A stretch of 18,324 nucleotides of DNA. It comes from Candidatus Poseidoniaceae archaeon (GTDB taxonomy: Archaea; Thermoplasmatota; Poseidoniia; Poseidoniales; Poseidoniaceae). Each line of letters starts with the position of its first letter. Position 1 is the stretch's first letter. The notes beneath the pieces are model-generated. The model worked only from the letters and a program-made list of their open reading frames with translations, did no database searches and was not told the DNA's origin. This document shows positions 15,598-18,324 of the stretch, piece after piece. The stretch is from contig JASLVI010000018.1 in assembly GCA_030741455.1 (NCBI GenBank), positions 1-18,324 on the forward strand. Reading direction: 5' to 3'. A program made the translations under genes and the position numbers.

Positions 15598-16695
15598 TCA
15601 ATAATGCTCGAAGAAAACATCAGGATTCTGATGAGTTACCTTGTGGCCATCATCATGAACACTACCAATAATGGCTGCATTCGGCTCATACGTTTTGATG
15701 AACGAAAGGATTGAATCTGCTTGTTCTCTTTCAACAGCAAGAACCATGCCTAATCCCATATTGAAGGTGCGATGCATTTCCAAATCGGTAACATTTCCTG
15801 CTTCCTGTAACCAAGTAAATTCAGGAGGAATCGGCATTGGTGTATCAATATGCCATCCAACATTATCGTGCAATCGCAAGAGGTTTGAGAGCCCACCTCC
15901 CGTGATATGCGCAATACCGTGTACGGCATGAACCGAATCTTGTGTCGATTTAAGGTGTTGAAGCAACTGAACCACAGGTTCGCAATAGATCTTGGTCGGT
16001 ATTAACAAAACGTCTGAAAGAACAGGTTGTTCTGGAAGCGACCGTCCAGTGAAGTGCGCATCAAAGGGACATTGATCCGTATAGCTAAGTCCCAATCGTC
16101 CAATCACGCTTCGAACGAGCGAAAATCCGTTTGAGTGAATGCCTGATGAAGGCAAGCCGATGAGAACATCCCCCGCATACAAATGCTCTCCAGTAATAGC
16201 AGAATCTTTGTCAAGGAAGCCGAGAGCAGTTCCCGAAAGGTCGAGTTCAGTAACGATTCCAGGAAGTGATGCGGTCTCTCCACCAGCGAGTGTAACATTT
16301 GCCAATTCGCATGCCTTCGCAAGGGAAGCCCCTACTGCCGCATGCACTTCAGGATCGGGTTTTGGAACTGCAATATAATCGACAAAGGCGATGGGTTCGG
16401 CACCGACGCAGAGCAAATCATTCACATTCATGGCCATGCAATCAATGCCTACACTGCTCCAGTCCTTGACTGCAGTTGCAATTTGCAATTTACTTCCAAC
16501 ACCATCTGTTGCGAGTGCCAAGAGATGATTGCCGAACTCGATAAGCCCTCCAAATCCGCCAGGGAGATCGACAGGTGCGCCAGGGGTTCCTTGCTTTCGT
16601 GTAGAACGTTGGAGTGAACCGATTAGGGAAGCGACAGCCGCACCCTCTAGATCAATGTCGACACCGCTAGAAGCGTAGTCCATAGGGTCGCTCAT
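15598..16695 (-). CDS. purM: Phosphoribosylformylglycinamidine cyclo-ligase (AIR synthase)
   Basis: The product is 365 residues, close to the usual 340-350. PurM closes the imidazole ring in de novo purine synthesis, converting FGAM plus ATP to AIR in the cytoplasm. Diagnostic motifs are YASSGVDID (start), LATDGVGSK (61-69, phosphate/metal loop), DCMAMNVNDLLCVGAEP (85-101), LAGGETASLPG (136-146), GLPSSGIHSNGFSLVR (180-195), HITGGGLSNLLRL and FNMGLGMVLAV. No key residue appears missing. I chose ATG 16695 over the GTG at 16740 because the family begins with this peptide and the GTG would create a 23-base overlap with the hydrolase gene. It lies 22 bases after the hydrolase and directly before trm1, so the three are probably one transcript. 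No other purine gene is in the window. Confidence 0.95.
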   Translation of the reverse strand: MSDPMDYASSGVDIDLEGAAVASLIGSLQRSTRKQGTPGAPVDLPGGFGGLIEFGNHLLALATDGVGSKLQIATAVKDWSSVGIDCMAMNVNDLLCVGAEPIAFVDYIAVPKPDPEVHAAVGASLAKACELANVTLAGGETASLPGIVTELDLSGTALGFLDKDSAITGEHLYAGDVLIGLPSSGIHSNGFSLVRSVIGRLGLSYTDQCPFDAHFTGRSLPEQPVLSDVLLIPTKIYCEPVVQLLQHLKSTQDSVHAVHGIAHITGGGLSNLLRLHDNVGWHIDTPMPIPPEFTWLQEAGNVTDLEMHRTFNMGLGMVLAVEREQADSILSFIKTYEPNAAIIGSVHDDGHKVTHQNPDVFFEHY

Positions 16696-16717
16696 ACGTT
16701 TTCCAAAGCGAGCCAAT

Positions 16718-17230
16718 TCATGAATCAATCGTCTCGCCACTCAACAACTGTGCGGCGCCGATAATCTCTTGATGTGATTCAGCAAGGCGATGGCCATCGT
16801 TTACCTTGCGAAATGCTACGATTTCATCTCTGGAGCGTGAAGCATACTCAATGCTGCATGAGATTGGAACAATATCATCTTCAAGACCGTGAATGATGAT
16901 CGTCTTCAGTCCATTTGGTGCAACAAGGACGGTTTTGTCATCCACTGGAGGCTCAACCAAATGGAGTGCTGGGGCGCACAACAGAAGTCCACGAAATGCG
17001 TTTTCCATCCGCATTGCAACAATTGCCGCAGTCAGCCCTCCATAGCTTGAGCCAGCGAGTATAGGTTGTTCCGAAGCATATTCCAAACAAATTTCGTGAA
17101 GTAAGTCTACACGTTCAGCAAGAACCATCCCTTGAAAATCAGGTGCTACAACATCAAAACCAGCATTTCGTAAGGCTCGAATTTTACTTCCGTTTGGTGA
17201 ACCTTCTAGTCCATGTGCAAAGATAATCAT
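16718..17230 (-). CDS. Small alpha/beta-hydrolase (YqiA/UPF0227-like esterase)
   Basis: The product is 170 residues, a minimal alpha/beta-hydrolase. It starts with the oxyanion-side motif FAHGLEGSPNGSK (4-16). The nucleophile elbow is GSSYGG (Ser62), the acid is in HGLEDDIVP (Asp118 or Asp119) and the base is His147 in NDGHRL. The layout and size resemble YqiA-type esterases and predicted thioesterases; the substrate is unknown. The ATG at 17230 has GAGG seven bases upstream. It heads the leftward array with purM and trm1 and shares a palindrome-rich intergenic region with divergent mcm. Confidence 0.87.
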   Translation of the reverse strand: MIIFAHGLEGSPNGSKIRALRNAGFDVVAPDFQGMVLAERVDLLHEICLEYASEQPILAGSSYGGLTAAIVAMRMENAFRGLLLCAPALHLVEPPVDDKTVLVAPNGLKTIIIHGLEDDIVPISCSIEYASRSRDEIVAFRKVNDGHRLAESHQEIIGAAQLLSGETIDS

Positions 17231-17277
17231 GTCAATCCCTCAAATTGATTTGATATGAACCTATTGAGGTTGGCAAC

Positions 17278-17285
17278 TTTCCACT
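17278..17285 (-). other. Second, inverted ORB-like half-site
   Basis: TTTCCACT reads AGTGGAAA on the minus strand, an eight-base exact match to the 3' half of the element at 17335-17342 but inverted, 49 bases away. The G-string is absent, so it is a weak or degenerate site at best. Confidence 0.3.
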
Positions 17286-17329
17286 TTCTGTATATTTGTG
17301 ATTAGAATGCATGCATGAATGTATGTCCT

Positions 17330-17350
17330 TTTCCAGTGGAAATGAAGGGG
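17330..17350 (+). other. Origin recognition box-like element (candidate Orc1/Cdc6 site)
   Basis: TTTCCAGTGGAAA is followed directly by TGAAGGGG. Archaeal origin recognition boxes have a TCCAGTGGAAAC-like dyad followed by a purine stretch and a G-string, and this matches from memory of that consensus with one change (T for C after GGAAA). It lies about 70 bases before the mcm start. A perfect inverted AGTGGAAA half-site (17278-17285) faces it across the AT-rich stretch. Function is inferred. Confidence 0.5.
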
Positions 17351-17419
17351 AGCAGAAATTGTAATGGAACCATTAAGAACGGTAGCCGGCCATATCTAAT
17401 TCCTCAGTGTGGTGCGAAC

Positions 17420-18324
17420 ATGATTCAAGACTTTGATTTGACAGCGCGATGGTCGACACTCCTGCATGCACATTTCACCGAAGATGTTCACAACATCGCT
17501 CAACTTTGGCCAGATGTCCAAAGTCTTGAAGTTTCATATCGAACCATTGAAGGATTTGATCCAACCTTTGCTCAAAGTATTCTCCAACAACCAGATTTGC
17601 ATGATGACGCATCGAACCGAGCGCTTCGCGAACTGCTTGCTGATGTGGGATACGGTACAATCAATCCATGGGTGCGAATTGTCCATCTTCCAAGCGATCA
17701 AGTTCGTACCGTTTCTCAACTCCGTTCGGATGATATTGGTTTGATGCTTTCCATCGATGCCGTGGTAACAAAAATCACTGGCGTCCGCCCTCGTATGTAT
17801 TCTGCAACGTTCAAATGCGTCGCGTGTGAGCATTTGACCATCATTCAGCAACCAAACGAGCAAGAACTCATCACTCCAATGGAGTGTTCGCAAATCGATG
17901 GAGGATGCGGCCTTACAAATCGCCAAACGAGATTCCAGTTGCTCCAAGAACGTTCCACGTTAACAAACTCACAATTCATTGAACTTCAGGAGTTGCCTGA
18001 ACAGGTGCGTGGTGGCGTTCAACCTGGGCGAATTTCGTGCATTGCAGAACATGATTTGACAGGCAAAGTCAATCCAGGAGACAGGGTAAAAGCGAACGGT
18101 GTACTCTTCATTCGTTCCCAACGTAAATTTGGTAAAGATACGCCCGTGTTTGATATTTTCCTGCGAGTCCAATCACTTGAACGGCAGAATCTTGCATTGG
18201 AAGAAATTGTTGTCTCCGACGAGGAGGAAGTGGAAATCAAAACATTCGCATCGGATGGAGATGTCTACAAGCGAATCTCTGAATCGATAGCCCCTTCCAT
18301 TTTTGGGATGGACAAAATCAAAGA
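17420..18324 (+). CDS. mcm: Replicative helicase MCM, N-terminal part (cut by window edge)
   Basis: The frame is open from ATG 17420 to the window end, 301 codons. MCM is the hexameric 3'-5' DNA helicase that unwinds the fork in archaea. Visible are the N-terminal helical domain A (about 1-110, ending LRSDDIGLMLSIDAVVTKITGVRP), a zinc ribbon (Cys133, Cys136, Cys156, Cys163), the family-typical FIELQELPEQVRGGVQPGRI (186-205, allosteric loop) and PGDRVKANGVLFIRSQRKFGKD (219-240, OB fold and N-terminal beta-hairpin). The second cysteine pair is spaced C-x6-C, wider than the common C-x2-C or C-x4-C. The AAA+ ATPase domain with Walker A and B lies beyond the window. GTGGTG is a modest ribosome site. 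The palindrome-rich upstream region with an ORB-like element suggests Orc1/Cdc6 control or an origin. Confidence 0.93.
   Translation, partial: MIQDFDLTARWSTLLHAHFTEDVHNIAQLWPDVQSLEVSYRTIEGFDPTFAQSILQQPDLHDDASNRALRELLADVGYGTINPWVRIVHLPSDQVRTVSQLRSDDIGLMLSIDAVVTKITGVRPRMYSATFKCVACEHLTIIQQPNEQELITPMECSQIDGGCGLTNRQTRFQLLQERSTLTNSQFIELQELPEQVRGGVQPGRISCIAEHDLTGKVNPGDRVKANGVLFIRSQRKFGKDTPVFDIFLRVQSLERQNLALEEIVVSDEEEVEIKTFASDGDVYKRISESIAPSIFGMDKIK

Larger units (their letters stand above)
17231..17419. promoter_or_regulatory. Palindrome-dense divergent intergenic region upstream of mcm
   Basis: This 189-base gap contains five perfect inverted repeats: CAAAT-TG-ATTTG (17241-17252), AACCT-ATTG-AGGTT (17258-17271), ATGCATGCAT (17307-17316), TTTCCA-G-TGGAAA (17330-17342) and TAATGG-AA-CCATTA (17362-17375). 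The stretch 17286-17330 is AT-rich (GTATATTTGTGATTAG). It must hold the promoters of both the hydrolase array and mcm. The density of dyads is far above the other intergenic regions here, suggesting several protein-binding sites. Confidence 0.55.

Noticed and set aside
16940..16952. TCCACTGGAGG, another partial match to an origin recognition box
   Set aside because: It lies inside the hydrolase coding region, lacks a G-string, and its bases are explained by the protein sequence.
1..18324. CRISPR array, insertion sequence, integrase, toxin-antitoxin or defence island
   Set aside because: No regularly spaced repeats, transposase or integrase motifs, or nuclease-toxin pairs were found on either strand.

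Overview
The window reads as a compact archaeal chromosome segment, most likely a marine planktonic euryarchaeon of the Marine Group II / Poseidoniales type. What is seen: an MCM replicative helicase, an archaeal-type Trm1 tRNA methyltransferase, a PAC2-family proteasome-assembly protein, a tRNA-Arg with a TATA box at the usual archaeal distance, lipoproteins and a very large acidic, Asn/Asp-rich surface protein with Ca-loop repeats. The lineage is inference from protein style. Coding density is very high and no gene-free stretch exceeds 300 bases.

Layout. 1-553 (-): edge-truncated DEDDh 3'-5' exonuclease. 657-3001 (+): acidic protein with an amphipathic N-terminus, a PKD-domain lipoprotein, a small unrecognised protein and a basic winged-helix-like protein whose start codon abuts a 22-bp imperfect palindrome. 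3044-5146 (-): lipoprotein-like ectodomain fused to an AmpG/PAT-type major facilitator transporter. 5147-5230: short divergent intergenic region with a tRNA-like 3' fragment. 5231-6823 (+): HAD-IB phosphatase and an unrecognised 296-aa protein. 6826-6902 (-): tRNA-Arg(GCG) with encoded CCA. 7001-8012 (+): hotdog thioesterase overlapping a four-helix membrane protein. 7994-8960 (-): winged-helix-like protein followed by a pentapeptide-repeat protein. 9116-14221 (+): 1433-aa membrane-anchored surface protein, then the PAC2-family gene. 14210-17230 (-): tightly packed alpha/beta hydrolase, purM and trm1. 17420-end (+): mcm, cut by the window edge.

The most interesting place is the 189-base gap between the hydrolase and mcm (17231-17419). 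It holds at least five perfect short palindromes, including TTTCCAGTGGAAA followed by TGAAGGGG, which closely resembles the archaeal origin recognition box bound by Orc1/Cdc6. An AGTGGAAA half-site lies in the opposite orientation across an AT-rich stretch. Beside the helicase gene this makes a credible candidate replication origin, or an Orc1/Cdc6-regulated mcm promoter. Other points of note are the lipoprotein-transporter fusion, the aromatic cytoplasmic tail of the giant surface protein and the tRNA scar upstream of the transporter.
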